A DNA stretch of 51,671 nucleotides from an uncultured Oscillospiraceae bacterium (GCA_944385705.1 CALWYF010000011.1:1-51671), one strand, 5' to 3'. Counted from the first letter of the stretch, positions 41,099 through 49,630 are shown. A program made the numbers and translations. Notes: generated by a model not told the origin, from the sequence alone.

Positions 41099-42383
41099 CA
41101 TGCAGGTGAGAGATTCCTACAACAAGATAGCACTGAGCCGGGAGACGGCGGAGGAGATTTGGGAGAGAGCTATGGAGAGCGCAAAGACCCTGCCCTCGGA
41201 GCGGAGGAACCGCAGAGGGAAAAACAAGGGCAAAAATCTGCGCCGCACCCTGCTGATAGCGGCGGTGATAGCTTCCCTGATGACGGTGACGGCCCTGGCC
41301 TCGGAGTTCTACGGCTTTGGGAGCCTGGTCATGAATGAGCGGGAGCAGCCCATGGCCCGGGAGCAGTCCGACGGCAGCCTGGAGACCACCACGGTGACGG
41401 TGTACGACATCGGCCAGACCCGGCCCTATGAGGGCCCGGACTGGGCCATGGAGTGGGTGGACAAGGCCCAGGAGGCTTTCAGCCAGTGGAGAAGCTACAA
41501 GGAGGAAAAGCTGGACGCCTACTACCGGGAGAAGCTGCCCAATCTGGGGAGCTTTCTCTTGGAAGAGCAGGACGCAGACTTCTCTGGCTTTGATATTGAG
41601 GACAATGGCGACGGTACCTACACCTTTACCAAGAGCTATCTGGAGAAGGATACGGAGGGCGGAACTGAATTAGATATAAACGGCAACTCTGTACCGGCTT
41701 ATAAAAATGTGCCCGACCCGACTACCTCAGTCACCGTGGACCAGGCGGAGAAGGAGACCTTTGATGAAGAGATGCTGCGCATGGCCACGCTGGGGGGCTA
41801 CGGGGATTACCACCATATCTACGGCGTGGCCGACGCCCAGGAGGCGGAGAAGCTGGAGGCCCTGGCGGCAGAATACGGCCTGATCCTGCGCAGCGGGCAG
41901 GTCACCAGATTTGCCGGGGACGACAGCGACGAGAGCCTGAACCGAAGCCTGGGTCAGGCCGTGGGCAGCGGGGATGTATACCGCCAGGCCCCGGAGTTTG
42001 ACCACTACTCCACCTTTCAGAGCGGCTCCTTCCAGTCCTCGGCATATATCCCTCTGGACGACGGGCGCAGGCTCAGCACCTATCTGTGCAGCACCACCTA
42101 CAATGAAATGGTGGACGGACGGGAGGTTGGGGGCTTCACCGTCCGGGAGGACGAGCCCATGACTACCCGCAGCTACACCGCCACCGACGGCACGGAGCTG
42201 ACCATATCCCAGAACGGCAGCCAGGCCATAGTCTATGCCTACCTGGACAAGTCCTACATCACCATGACCGTGCAGATAAATAACCTGAGAAGCCCCGGCG
42301 TCCGGGAGACGGACTTCAGTCTGGACGAGGATACGGTGAACTATGCCGCGGACTTTATAAACTACAAAAACATCGGCAAGTGA
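41091..42383 (+). CDS. Probable anti-sigma factor with large extracellular domain
   Basis: 430 residues from ATG 41091 (GGAGG 8 bases upstream). A short cytoplasmic head (1-50) with SRETAEEIWERAM, which resembles the start of many Clostridia ECF-linked membrane proteins, is followed by one membrane helix (about 53-72) and an outside domain to the end. The outside domain contains DFSGFDIEDNGDGTYTFTKS and a DUF4367-like beta-rich end (SYTATDGTELTISQNGSQAI). No zinc-binding anti-sigma motif is seen. Translational overlap with the sigma gene is the main reason for the call. Confidence 0.72.
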   Translation: MINMQVRDSYNKIALSRETAEEIWERAMESAKTLPSERRNRRGKNKGKNLRRTLLIAAVIASLMTVTALASEFYGFGSLVMNEREQPMAREQSDGSLETTTVTVYDIGQTRPYEGPDWAMEWVDKAQEAFSQWRSYKEEKLDAYYREKLPNLGSFLLEEQDADFSGFDIEDNGDGTYTFTKSYLEKDTEGGTELDINGNSVPAYKNVPDPTTSVTVDQAEKETFDEEMLRMATLGGYGDYHHIYGVADAQEAEKLEALAAEYGLILRSGQVTRFAGDDSDESLNRSLGQAVGSGDVYRQAPEFDHYSTFQSGSFQSSAYIPLDDGRRLSTYLCSTTYNEMVDGREVGGFTVREDEPMTTRSYTATDGTELTISQNGSQAIVYAYLDKSYITMTVQINNLRSPGVRETDFSLDEDTVNYAADFINYKNIGK

Positions 42384-42406
42384 AAGGACAGGAAACAAAA
42401 TACAAG

Positions 42407-42434
42407 AGCGCCGGGGATCTTCCCCGGCGCTGTT
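42407..42434 (+). terminator. Terminator of the ECF operon
   Basis: 11-bp stem AGCGCCGGGGA (42407-42417 with 42421-42431), loop TCT, followed by GTTTC. Confidence 0.7.
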
Positions 42435-42449
42435 TCTGCATAAAATAAA

Positions 42450-42478
42450 TTGACAGCTACCGACAAATATAATATATT
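42450..42478 (+). promoter_or_regulatory. Strong sigma-A promoter of the small toxin-like ORF
   Basis: TTGACA (42450-42455), 17-bp spacer, TATATT (42473-42478). Start of the 500-bp gap 42384-42883, which holds no annotated-size gene. Confidence 0.8.
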
Positions 42479-42534
42479 TGTTGGCAGCAAGGGGCGAGGC
42501 GGGCAGCTACACCACCCGAAAGGGGGTGAAGCCA

Positions 42535-42618
42535 ATGCGAATTACACTGACGATAACATTACATAAGCTAGTGTTACAGTTCATTGTGAAAAGCAGAAAC
42601 CGCCACTCCGGCAAGTGA
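42535..42618 (+). CDS. 27-residue toxin-like peptide of a candidate type I TA locus
   Basis: MRITLTITLHKLVLQFIVKS plus RNRHSGK. A hydrophobic beta/helix-forming stretch is capped by a basic tail, as in type I toxins and holin-like peptides of Firmicutes. AAAGGGGGTGAAG precedes the ATG at proper spacing, and a CACCC/GGGTG pair in the leader could fold over that site. The stop codon lies within a hairpin (42595-42626). A perfect opposite-strand promoter 60 bases downstream aims an antisense RNA at its 3' end. Coding status and toxicity are inferred. Confidence 0.55.
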   Translation: MRITLTITLHKLVLQFIVKSRNRHSGK

Positions 42619-42672
42619 CGGTTTCTAAAAAACCTTTACCTAAAGAGCTGACCTTTGGTCATCGCTCCTTGT
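42590..42672 (-). ncRNA. Putative antisense (antitoxin) RNA
   Basis: Expected transcript from the minus promoter at 42679-42707, about 80 nt, overlapping the 3' end of the small ORF. The stem 42595-42607/42614-42626 is fully paired on the minus strand (one G-U) but has an A-C mismatch on the plus strand, so it is built to fold in the minus RNA; T-rich sequence follows. Boundaries are estimates. Confidence 0.5.
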
Positions 42673-42678
42673 GTTTAA

Positions 42679-42707
42679 ATTATAGCATCTAGACGGGCAA
42701 AAGTCAA
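42679..42707 (-). promoter_or_regulatory. Near-consensus promoter facing the small ORF
   Basis: On the minus strand TTGACT (42702-42707), 17-bp spacer, TATAAT (42679-42684). There is no gene of normal size downstream on that strand. Confidence 0.8.
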
Positions 42708-42732
42708 CAAGCGTCATGTCATAATAGAATAT

Positions 42733-42762
42733 AAGTCCCGGCCCAAGAGCGGGCCGGGACTT
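42733..42762. terminator. Isolated 12-bp hairpin
   Basis: AAGTCCCGGCCC (42733-42744) pairs perfectly with 42751-42762. Short T-rich sequence follows on both strands. It may insulate the TA-like locus from the GntR operon. Confidence 0.5.
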
Positions 42763-42817
42763 TCTGCACCCATAAGGCAGACGGAATAGGTCTTAACATT
42801 TATTAAGATTTGCCCTG

Positions 42818-42875
42818 TTGACTTTTGAGGCCGGGCAAGTTATACTCTAACTGTATTAAGATAAATAGTACAGTT
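42818..42875 (+). promoter_or_regulatory. Promoter and GntR-type operator of the ABC operon
   Basis: TTGACT (42818-42823), 17-bp spacer, TATACT (42841-42846). Just downstream AACTGTA (42849-42855) and TACAGTT (42869-42875) form an inverted repeat over the transcription start, resembling the TGTA...TACA sites of YtrA-type repressors. Confidence 0.72.
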
Positions 42876-42883
42876 GATACGGA

Positions 42884-43264
42884 ATGGAGGTGCCTCCACT
42901 GATACACATTAATTTCCGGGATGCAAGACCCATATACCAGCAGGTAAAAGAGGGCTTTTGCCGGCTCATCCTTTCCGGGGCCCTGCCTCCGGGCTACAGG
43001 CTGCCCTCGGTGCGGGAGCTGGCTTCCAGCCTGGCCATAAACCCCAACACCATACAGAGAGCCTACCGGGAGCTGGAGCAGGAGGGCTACACCGTCTCTG
43101 TGCCGGGGAAGGGCAGCTTCGTCTGTGAGGGCGATCAGGCGGCCCGAAAGCGGCGGCAGGAGCTGCTGGAGCAATTTGACGGGCTGACGCTGGAGCTGGA
43201 ACAGCTGGGAGTGAGCCGGGAGCAGCTCATACAAAAACTCAGGGAAGGAGAGAAGAAAGCATGA
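42884..43264 (+). CDS. GntR family regulator, YtrA subfamily
   Basis: 126 residues if begun at ATG 42884. Winged helix (residues about 15-80: PIYQQVKEGFCRLILSGALP, YRLPSVRELASSLAINPNTI, QRAYRELEQEGY) plus the short helical YtrA dimerisation tail (to 126). The best ribosome binding site, GGAGGTG at 42886-42892, lies after that ATG and points to CTG 42899. That start would give the family-typical MIHINFRDARPIYQQ. The following ABC genes overlap or abut, and the operator suggests autorepression. Confidence 0.9.
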   Translation: MEVPPLIHINFRDARPIYQQVKEGFCRLILSGALPPGYRLPSVRELASSLAINPNTIQRAYRELEQEGYTVSVPGKGSFVCEGDQAARKRRQELLEQFDGLTLELEQLGVSREQLIQKLREGEKKA

Positions 43265-44154
43265 TAGAGGTAAAGGCTCTGGTAAAGAGCTTTGACGGCT
43301 TCAGGGCCCTGGACGGCTTGAATCTCACGGTGCCCAAAGGGGCGGTCTACGGTCTGGTGGGCCCCAACGGGGCGGGCAAATCCACCCTCATCCGCCATGT
43401 GGTGGGCATATACCGTCAGGACTCCGGGGAACTTTTGATAGACGGGGAGCCGGTATATGAAAACCCGAAGATAAAGGCCCGGATAGCCTACATTCCCGAC
43501 GAGGTGGCCTACTTCACTCAGTCCACAATAAAGGACCTGATGAGGTTTTACAAGAGCATGTACCCGAGCTTTGACGCTGAGCGCTTTGAAAAGCTGGGCC
43601 AGGCCTTTGAGCTGAGCCTGAACCGGCCTTTGCGGAAGATGTCCAAGGGTATGCAGAAGCAGGCGGCCTTCTGGCTTGCCCTCAGCTGCCGCCCGGACTA
43701 CATAGTGCTGGACGAACCGGTGGACGGCCTGGACCCGGTGATGCGCCGCCAGGTATGGAGCCTGCTGCTGGGGGACGTGGCAGAGCGGGGCAGCACCGTG
43801 CTGGTTTCCTCCCACAATCTCAGGGAGCTGGAGGACGTGTGCGACCACGTGGGCATAATGAACCGGGGGAAGATGCTGCTGGAACGCTCTCTGAGCCAGC
43901 TTCAGGACAACATGGTGAAGGTGCAGCTGGCCCTGGCCGACGGCGGAAAACTGCCGGAGGGTTTGGATATACTACACCTCAGCGTCACCGGGCGGCTGCA
44001 GCAGCTGATACTCCGGGGTGATGCGGAAGAAGTGACCAACAAACTCTCCACGGTGCAGCCCCTGTTTATGGATGTGCTGCCTTTGAGTCTGGAGGAGATA
44101 TTTATTTATGAGCTGGGAGGTGCGGAGCATGAAATCAAAGACATCCTTGTTTAG
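43261..44154 (+). CDS. ABC transporter ATP-binding protein, YtrB-like
   Basis: 297 residues. Walker A GPNGAGKST (about 35-43), signature MSKGMQKQ (a Gly-Met variant of LSGGQ), Walker B YIVLDEPVDGLDP and switch His in VSSHNLRELEDV. Residues 215-297 are a C-terminal extension. It begins in an ATGA overlap with the GntR gene and precedes the permease. Relatives export antimicrobial peptides or respond to wall stress; the true substrate is unknown. Confidence 0.92.
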   Translation: MIEVKALVKSFDGFRALDGLNLTVPKGAVYGLVGPNGAGKSTLIRHVVGIYRQDSGELLIDGEPVYENPKIKARIAYIPDEVAYFTQSTIKDLMRFYKSMYPSFDAERFEKLGQAFELSLNRPLRKMSKGMQKQAAFWLALSCRPDYIVLDEPVDGLDPVMRRQVWSLLLGDVAERGSTVLVSSHNLRELEDVCDHVGIMNRGKMLLERSLSQLQDNMVKVQLALADGGKLPEGLDILHLSVTGRLQQLILRGDAEEVTNKLSTVQPLFMDVLPLSLEEIFIYELGGAEHEIKDILV

Positions 44155-45943
44155 TCCCGGCCTGAGCCGTAACATCATCAGCCGCTTCTGGCCCTTGTGG
44201 ATCGTATATCTGGGAGTGCTGCTGGTGCAGCTGCCGTTCACTGTTTCCGGATATCTGGCCCAGGGGGTAAGTGCGCTGTACACTATGGACCGCATACTTC
44301 AGCTGTCGGTGAATGTGGCCGGATATGCAATGGCGGCCTCGCTGTTGTCGGTGATGGCGGTTTTCAGCTATCTGTATTCAAAGCGCAGCTGCTCCCTTAT
44401 AAACTCCCTGCCTGTACGCCGGGAGACCGCCTTTGTCACCGCCTGCCTCACTGGGCTGCTGCCCCTGCTGCTGGCGGAGCTGCTCACCTGGCTCATCGCC
44501 CTGGGCGTTTTTGCAGGCAGCGAGATAGTGCGGCCGGAATATCTAAACAGCTGGCTGCTGATTGCACTGCTGTCTACCCTGGCAAGCTACGGCTTTGCCC
44601 TGTTCTGCGCCATGCTCACCGGCCACATCCTGGTGCTGCCCGCCCTGTTTTTGGTGCTAAACACAGCGGTGTATGTGCTGGAAGCCCTGGTGCAGACGCT
44701 GCTGAACACCCTGGTCTACGGCTATGAGGGCGGCACATCAATCAGCCGGCTCTCGCCCCTGCCCTACGCCGGCAAGGCACTGAGAGTGATAAGCTACCCG
44801 GCCTCGGGCAGCCTGGAGCCGGAGTATATCCTGCTGGGTATGGACAGCCTGGCGGTCTATGCTGTGGTGGGCGTGCTGTTCATAGCCCCGGCCCTGCTGC
44901 TCTACCGCCGCAGAAAGATGGAGTGTGTAGGGGACGTGGTGGCCATAAAATCCCTGGAGCCGGTGTTCAAATACTGTGCCAGCATCTATGCCGCCCTGGG
45001 CTTTGGGGCGCTGCTGGCCGGCACTATGGACAATGCCCTGGGCTCCGGCCCACTGGAGTCGGCGGTGCTGGCCCTGCTGCTGGTGCTTGGCGCCGCCCTG
45101 GGCTATTACGCCGCAGAGATGCTGCTGCAAAAGAGCCTGAGAGTTTTCCGCTCCCGGATGCGGGGCCTGCTCATAGTCTGGGCAGTGCTGCTGCTGGGTG
45201 TGGCTGTTATAGAGTTCGACCTCACCGGCTATGAGAGACGGGTGCCGGAGACGGATGATATAGAGAGCGTGGTAATAATAAACGACGGCAGAGTCACCGA
45301 GGATGCGGAAAGCATAAAGCTTACGCGGAAGATACACCAGACTGCCATTGACAATGAGGAGCATAACCGTCAGGCGGAAAGCACAAGCATTATATACATC
45401 CGATACGAGCTGAAGGACGGCAGCAGCCTGGGCAGAAGCTACTGGGTGGACGGCAGCCTGGAGTGGATAGAAAACGGCAATTCCGAATTTGCCCTGTGCC
45501 GGGAACTGTACATGCTGCCCCAGAACAAGGAGCTGATGATGAAGGCCGGGGAGATAAAGGCGGAAAACGTTATATTCTGCGATATTGAGCAGCTTCTGCC
45601 CAAGTCCGACGAGTTTTCTCTCAACTATGAGCAGCTGAGACTTAGCCCTCAGCAGGCAGAGGAGCTGTATACTCAGTGCATACTTCCCGATACCCGGGAC
45701 TCCATGCTGGGCACACGGTGGTTCTATATGGATGAGGAAGCCTATGAGACTAGGAGCGACACAAGCCTGTATATACATGTGGAGTCCGGCGAGGGCCCGG
45801 AGTATGGCCCCTACGTGTTCAGCGTCGATATCACTCTGGACGCTGAGCGCACCCTGGCCTGGTTGGAGGAGAACCTGGACATAGAGGTGAAGCCCTATCT
45901 GGAAGTCCGGCCGGAAGCCCTGGAAGGCACGATGTATTACTGA
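44129..45943 (+). CDS. ABC transporter permease with C-terminal DUF6449-like domain
   Basis: 604 residues from ATG 44129 (GGGAGG 8 bases upstream; an earlier ATG at 44108 lies inside the ATPase gene). About eight membrane helices in residues 20-360 (SRFWPLWIVYLGVLLVQL opens the first), then an outside domain of about 240 residues (ERRVPETDDIESVVI to the end) typical of DUF6449-bearing permeases. It overlaps the ATPase gene by 26 bases. With the GntR regulator it forms a three-gene operon ended by a strong terminator. Confidence 0.8.
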   Translation: MKSKTSLFSPGLSRNIISRFWPLWIVYLGVLLVQLPFTVSGYLAQGVSALYTMDRILQLSVNVAGYAMAASLLSVMAVFSYLYSKRSCSLINSLPVRRETAFVTACLTGLLPLLLAELLTWLIALGVFAGSEIVRPEYLNSWLLIALLSTLASYGFALFCAMLTGHILVLPALFLVLNTAVYVLEALVQTLLNTLVYGYEGGTSISRLSPLPYAGKALRVISYPASGSLEPEYILLGMDSLAVYAVVGVLFIAPALLLYRRRKMECVGDVVAIKSLEPVFKYCASIYAALGFGALLAGTMDNALGSGPLESAVLALLLVLGAALGYYAAEMLLQKSLRVFRSRMRGLLIVWAVLLLGVAVIEFDLTGYERRVPETDDIESVVIINDGRVTEDAESIKLTRKIHQTAIDNEEHNRQAESTSIIYIRYELKDGSSLGRSYWVDGSLEWIENGNSEFALCRELYMLPQNKELMMKAGEIKAENVIFCDIEQLLPKSDEFSLNYEQLRLSPQQAEELYTQCILPDTRDSMLGTRWFYMDEEAYETRSDTSLYIHVESGEGPEYGPYVFSVDITLDAERTLAWLEENLDIEVKPYLEVRPEALEGTMYY

Positions 45944-45976
45944 TATCCCGGGGCGGAAAAAGATGAAATACTGAGA

Positions 45977-46013
45977 GAAGAAGGTGGGGATTTCGGTCCC
46001 CACCTTCTTCTTT
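45977..46013 (+). terminator. Terminator of the GntR-ABC operon
   Basis: 14-bp stem GAAGAAGGTGGGGA (45977-45990 with 45997-46010), loop TTTCGG, then TTT. Confidence 0.85.
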
Positions 46014-46082
46014 ACGCCTTCTTGACTTGAAAGAGAGAGGATTATATAATAAACTGTCTATCAAAATGTGACGAGGTAAGAC

Positions 46083-47093
46083 ATGAAGAAAATTTTGCCC
46101 TGGATGCTGAAGGCTCTGGCCGCCGGACTTGCGGCCCTGCTGCTTTTGAATATCTGGTGTTACTTTTATTTCAACGTGCCGGTACACTACACCAACGAGA
46201 CGGGAGCCACGGAGTATAAGTGGGAGAGTCATAAGTTCTACCGCAAGGGCACCGAGGGCTTTGCCTTCGGCCGCACCAACAACGACGGCTTCACAAATCT
46301 CTCCGACTATGAGCCGGGGCAGGAGATAGAGATACTCCTCATGGGTTCGTCCCACATGGAGGGAATGAACGTGCCCCAGGAGGACAACACCGCCAACCTG
46401 CTCAACCGCCTCTTTGAAGGGGAAAAGTACACCTACAACATCGGCACCTCCGGCCACACCCTCATCTACTGCCTGAGCAATCTGGAGGCGGCCCTGGATA
46501 CCTATGAACCCGGGGAATATGTGGTGATAGAGACCAGGGACCTGGTCTTTTCCCAGCAGGAACTGGAAGCTCTGGTGGCGGGCACCGTGGAGCCCATACC
46601 CTCCCGCACCGGGGGACTGGTGGAGCTCTTGCAAAAATTACCCTACCTGCGTCTGATATACACCAAGTATTTTAACGAAGACGGCGGCGACGGGGGAGAC
46701 GGCGCAGATGCTGCCGGGAGCGAGCCTTTGACCCGAGACTCCGGTGCGCTGGACAGCCTCCTGGCCCAGGCCCTGAGCACGGCGGCGGAGAGCTGCCGGG
46801 AGCATGGAGCGCAGCTCATATTGGTCTACGACCCCACGGTATATGCCGACAGGGAGGGCCGGGGCTACACCCAGACGGAGAGTGAAGACCTGGAGCGCTT
46901 CAGCCGCTGCTGCGGGGACTCGGGCATAGCCTTTGTGGACCTGACGGAGAGCTTTCTCAATGGCTATGAGCAGCAGCACAAACTGCCCTACGGCTTTCTC
47001 AACACCTCCCCCGGCATGGGACACATGAACAGCTGGGGCCATGAGCTCTTTGCCTGGGCCGTATTTGAAACCATAAACGAGCTGGAGGGCTGA
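46083..47093 (+). CDS. Membrane-anchored SGNH/AlgX-like acyltransferase partner
   Basis: 336 residues. One N-terminal helix (about 9-30) anchors an outside SGNH-type domain: the nucleophile region LLMGSSHMEG (Ser89/Ser90), the Asn-containing NIGTSGHT and a C-terminal GHMNSWGHELFA (His314/His320). Together with the MBOAT protein encoded one base downstream this matches AlgI/AlgX- or DltB/DltD-like pairs, where the membrane protein delivers an acyl group and the SGNH protein transfers it to a surface polymer. The polymer is unknown. Confidence 0.8.
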   Translation: MKKILPWMLKALAAGLAALLLLNIWCYFYFNVPVHYTNETGATEYKWESHKFYRKGTEGFAFGRTNNDGFTNLSDYEPGQEIEILLMGSSHMEGMNVPQEDNTANLLNRLFEGEKYTYNIGTSGHTLIYCLSNLEAALDTYEPGEYVVIETRDLVFSQQELEALVAGTVEPIPSRTGGLVELLQKLPYLRLIYTKYFNEDGGDGGDGADAAGSEPLTRDSGALDSLLAQALSTAAESCREHGAQLILVYDPTVYADREGRGYTQTESEDLERFSRCCGDSGIAFVDLTESFLNGYEQQHKLPYGFLNTSPGMGHMNSWGHELFAWAVFETINELEG

Positions 47094-47094
47094 C

Positions 47095-48534
47095 ATGACA
47101 TTCAACAGCCTTACTTTTGCAATATTCTTTGTCATAGTCTGCGGCCTCATGGCCCTGACCAACATAGAGAAAATACGCCGGCTCCTGCCCGGGAACATCC
47201 TCCGGCTGCGGCACTGGGTGCTGCTGCTGGCCAGCTATGTGTTCTACGGCTGGTGGAACTGGAAGTGCTGCTTCCTCATGCTGGGCCTTACCCTGGTGGC
47301 CTATCTCTCCGCCGGGGCCTACGCCAGGGACGGGAAGAAGTTCCACGTGGTCCTGGGGGTAGTGTTCCCCCTGGTCATTCTGGGCATATTCAAATATTTC
47401 AATTTCTTTATAGATTCCTTCTGCGGCCTTTTCGGTATCAGCCGGGCGGGTACTCTGAACATCCTGCTGCCGGTGGGCATCAGCTTCTACACCTTCCAAT
47501 CCCTCAGCTACACCATTGACGTGTACCGGGGGAAGATAAAGGCGGAGAAGAGCTTTGTCAACGTGGCGCTGTATATCGCCTTTTTCCCCCAGCTGGTGGC
47601 CGGGCCCATAGTCAAGGCCGGGGAGTATATCCCCCAGCTCTATGAGGACAGGAACATCAGCCTGGACAATTTCCGGCAGGGCATACAGTTTTTTGCCCTG
47701 GGCCTTTTCAAAAAGATAGTCCTGGCGGACAACATCTCCACCTTCGTGGATGCAGTGTACGAAAGCCCGGCGGAATTTCACGCCCTCACGGTGCTGCTGG
47801 CGGTGGCGGCCTATGCGGTGCAGATATACTGCGACTTCTCCGGCTATTCGGACATGGCTGTGGGCTGCGCCAAATGTCTGGGCTACGACCTGTCCAGGAA
47901 CTTCAATCTCCCCTATATAGCCAGGAACGTCACCGAGTTCTGGAAGCGCTGGCACATCAGCCTTTCCACCTGGCTGATGGAGTATCTGTACATACCCCTT
48001 GGGGGCAACCGCAAGGGCAAAGCCCGGCAGTATCTGAACCTGATGCTCACCATGCTCATCGGCGGATTGTGGCACGGGGCGGCCTGGACCTATGTGGCCT
48101 GGGGCGGCCTTCACGGCCTGGCCCTCTGCGTACATAAGATATTTATGGACCTGCGCCGGGGCAAGAAAAAGAACAACAGCCTGCCGGTGGTGTGGCTGTC
48201 GGTATTCTTCACCTTCTGGTATGTGAGCTTCTGTCTGGTGTTCTTCCGCTCGGGAGATTTCAGGACGGCTTTGGACATCATTGCCGCCGTGTTCACCTGG
48301 CAGCAGGGAGTGATGCACCTGAGCAGCTGGGCCCTGCTGGGCCTGGGCTGCATGACCGTTGCCACCCTGGCCGCCTGGATAAGGAGCAGAAAGCTGGGCA
48401 TTGCCATCGAGGGATACTATCCCCAGCTGAAGCTTAATACTGTGCCGGGGCTCCTGGTCTTCTTCCTCTTCGTGGGCCTTACCATGGGCCTGGCCTACAC
48501 CGGAGAGAATCCCTTCATCTATTTCCAGTTTTAA
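47095..48534 (+). CDS. MBOAT family O-acyltransferase, AlgI-like
   Basis: 479 residues and about eleven membrane helices. FWKRWHISLSTWLMEYLYIP and the catalytic-His motif GGLWHGAAW (His327) followed by WGGLHGL identify a membrane-bound O-acyltransferase of the AlgI type. INILLPVGISFYTFQSLSYT-like text (NILLPVGISFYTFQSLSYT) is also conserved. Coupled by one base to the SGNH partner. It probably moves acetyl groups across the membrane for surface glycan modification. Confidence 0.93.
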   Translation: MTFNSLTFAIFFVIVCGLMALTNIEKIRRLLPGNILRLRHWVLLLASYVFYGWWNWKCCFLMLGLTLVAYLSAGAYARDGKKFHVVLGVVFPLVILGIFKYFNFFIDSFCGLFGISRAGTLNILLPVGISFYTFQSLSYTIDVYRGKIKAEKSFVNVALYIAFFPQLVAGPIVKAGEYIPQLYEDRNISLDNFRQGIQFFALGLFKKIVLADNISTFVDAVYESPAEFHALTVLLAVAAYAVQIYCDFSGYSDMAVGCAKCLGYDLSRNFNLPYIARNVTEFWKRWHISLSTWLMEYLYIPLGGNRKGKARQYLNLMLTMLIGGLWHGAAWTYVAWGGLHGLALCVHKIFMDLRRGKKKNNSLPVVWLSVFFTFWYVSFCLVFFRSGDFRTALDIIAAVFTWQQGVMHLSSWALLGLGCMTVATLAAWIRSRKLGIAIEGYYPQLKLNTVPGLLVFFLFVGLTMGLAYTGENPFIYFQF

Positions 48535-48545
48535 AAGAGAGACAT

Positions 48546-49232
48546 ATGAAAAAGGATATTTTAAAAAAGGCCTTCGTGGCCTCGGTGCCGGTGCTCTCCG
48601 GCTACCTGGTCATAGGCCTCAGCTTCGGCGTGGTGCTGCAGAGCCGGGGCTACGGTCCCCTGTGGTCGGCAGCCATGAGCGCCTTTATATATGCCGGTTC
48701 CATGCAGTTCGTGGCGGTGGAGCTGATGAGCAGCGCCGCCAGCCTTTTCACTGTGGCCCTCACCACGGTGATGGTGAACATGCGCCATGTATTTTACGGC
48801 CTGTCCATGGTGGACAGATATAAGAATACCGGCAAGGCCCGGCCCTATCTCATCTTTGCCCTCACCGACGAGACCTATTCCCTGGTTTGCAATCCCCCGG
48901 AAATGGCTCCGGAGGATGAAAAGAGCTTTTACATCCTGGTGTCGGTGCTGGACCATGTGTACTGGATACTGGGCTCTTTTCTGGGCTCTCTCCTGGGCTC
49001 GGTGCTGCCCTTCAGCACCGAGGGCATAGACTTTGCCCTGACGGCGCTGTTCGTGTCCGTGTTTGCGGAGCAGTGGCTCAGCACAAAGGACCATGTGCCC
49101 GCCCTCCTGGGCCTGGGGGCCTCGGTGCTGTGCCTGCTCATCTTCGGGGCGGATAATTTCCTCATCCCTTCAATGCTGCTTATTTTGCTGGGCCTGAGCC
49201 TCTACCGCAAAAGAGAGGGGGCGAGGGCATGA
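48546..49232 (+). CDS. azlC: AzlC family branched-chain amino acid exporter subunit
   Basis: 228 residues. PVLSGYLVIGLSFGVVLQSR, AFIYAGSMQFVAVELM and NMRHVFYGLSMVDRY are AzlC motifs. About six helices. With AzlD it exports branched-chain amino acids or analogues such as azaleucine. It overlaps azlD by four bases (ATGA). Confidence 0.93.
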   Translation: MKKDILKKAFVASVPVLSGYLVIGLSFGVVLQSRGYGPLWSAAMSAFIYAGSMQFVAVELMSSAASLFTVALTTVMVNMRHVFYGLSMVDRYKNTGKARPYLIFALTDETYSLVCNPPEMAPEDEKSFYILVSVLDHVYWILGSFLGSLLGSVLPFSTEGIDFALTALFVSVFAEQWLSTKDHVPALLGLGASVLCLLIFGADNFLIPSMLLILLGLSLYRKREGARA

Positions 49233-49549
49233 CTCACTCCATCCTGGTCATAGCCGTCACCGCTCTGGTGACCCTGGTTCTGCGCTTTTTACCCTTTCTG
49301 GTCTTCGGAGGAAAGCGGGAGACCCCTGCCTACATAAGCTACTTGGGCAGGCTGCTGCCCTATGCCGTCATGGCCATGCTGGTGGTCTACTGCCTGAGGA
49401 ACATCAGCTTTGCCGCAGCTCCCTTCGGGGTGCCGGAGCTTGTCTCCTGTGCCGCCGTTATTCTCCTCCATGTGTGGAAGCGCAGCTCCATACTCAGTAT
49501 ACTGGGAGGGACGGTCTGCTATATGCTGCTGGTGCAGCTGGTGTTCTGA
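49229..49549 (+). CDS. azlD: AzlD family small exporter subunit
   Basis: 106 residues, four helices, with TLVLRFLPFLVFGGK and the YLGRLLPYAVMAMLVVYCLR stretch of the AzlD family. Translationally coupled to azlC and followed by a strong terminator. Confidence 0.92.
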   Translation: MTHSILVIAVTALVTLVLRFLPFLVFGGKRETPAYISYLGRLLPYAVMAMLVVYCLRNISFAAAPFGVPELVSCAAVILLHVWKRSSILSILGGTVCYMLLVQLVF

Positions 49550-49566
49550 CAGTTGAATCGATTTGA

Positions 49567-49599
49567 AAAAGGGATGCGCCCTCAGGGCGCATCCCTTTT
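49567..49599 (+). terminator. Terminator of azlCD
   Basis: A perfect 15-bp stem AAAAGGGATGCGCCC (49567-49581 with 49585-49599), loop TCA, ending in TTTT. Confidence 0.9.
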
Positions 49600-49601
49600 C
49601 A

Positions 49602-49630
49602 GCATATACGCCCACCGGCAGGAATATACT
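49602..49630 (+). promoter_or_regulatory. Sigma-E-like (mother-cell) promoter of the collagen-like gene
   Basis: GCATATA (49602-49608), 14-bp spacer, AATATACT (49623-49630). Against the sigma-E consensus (about GKMATATT-N14-CATAYAMT) the -10 differs at one base. It lies 35 bases before the proposed TTG start. Confidence 0.5.

Noticed and set aside
42535-42618. Leader peptide of an attenuator for the GntR-ABC operon
   Set aside because: The downstream operon has its own consensus promoter and a hairpin separates the two; the facing minus promoter fits a TA layout better.
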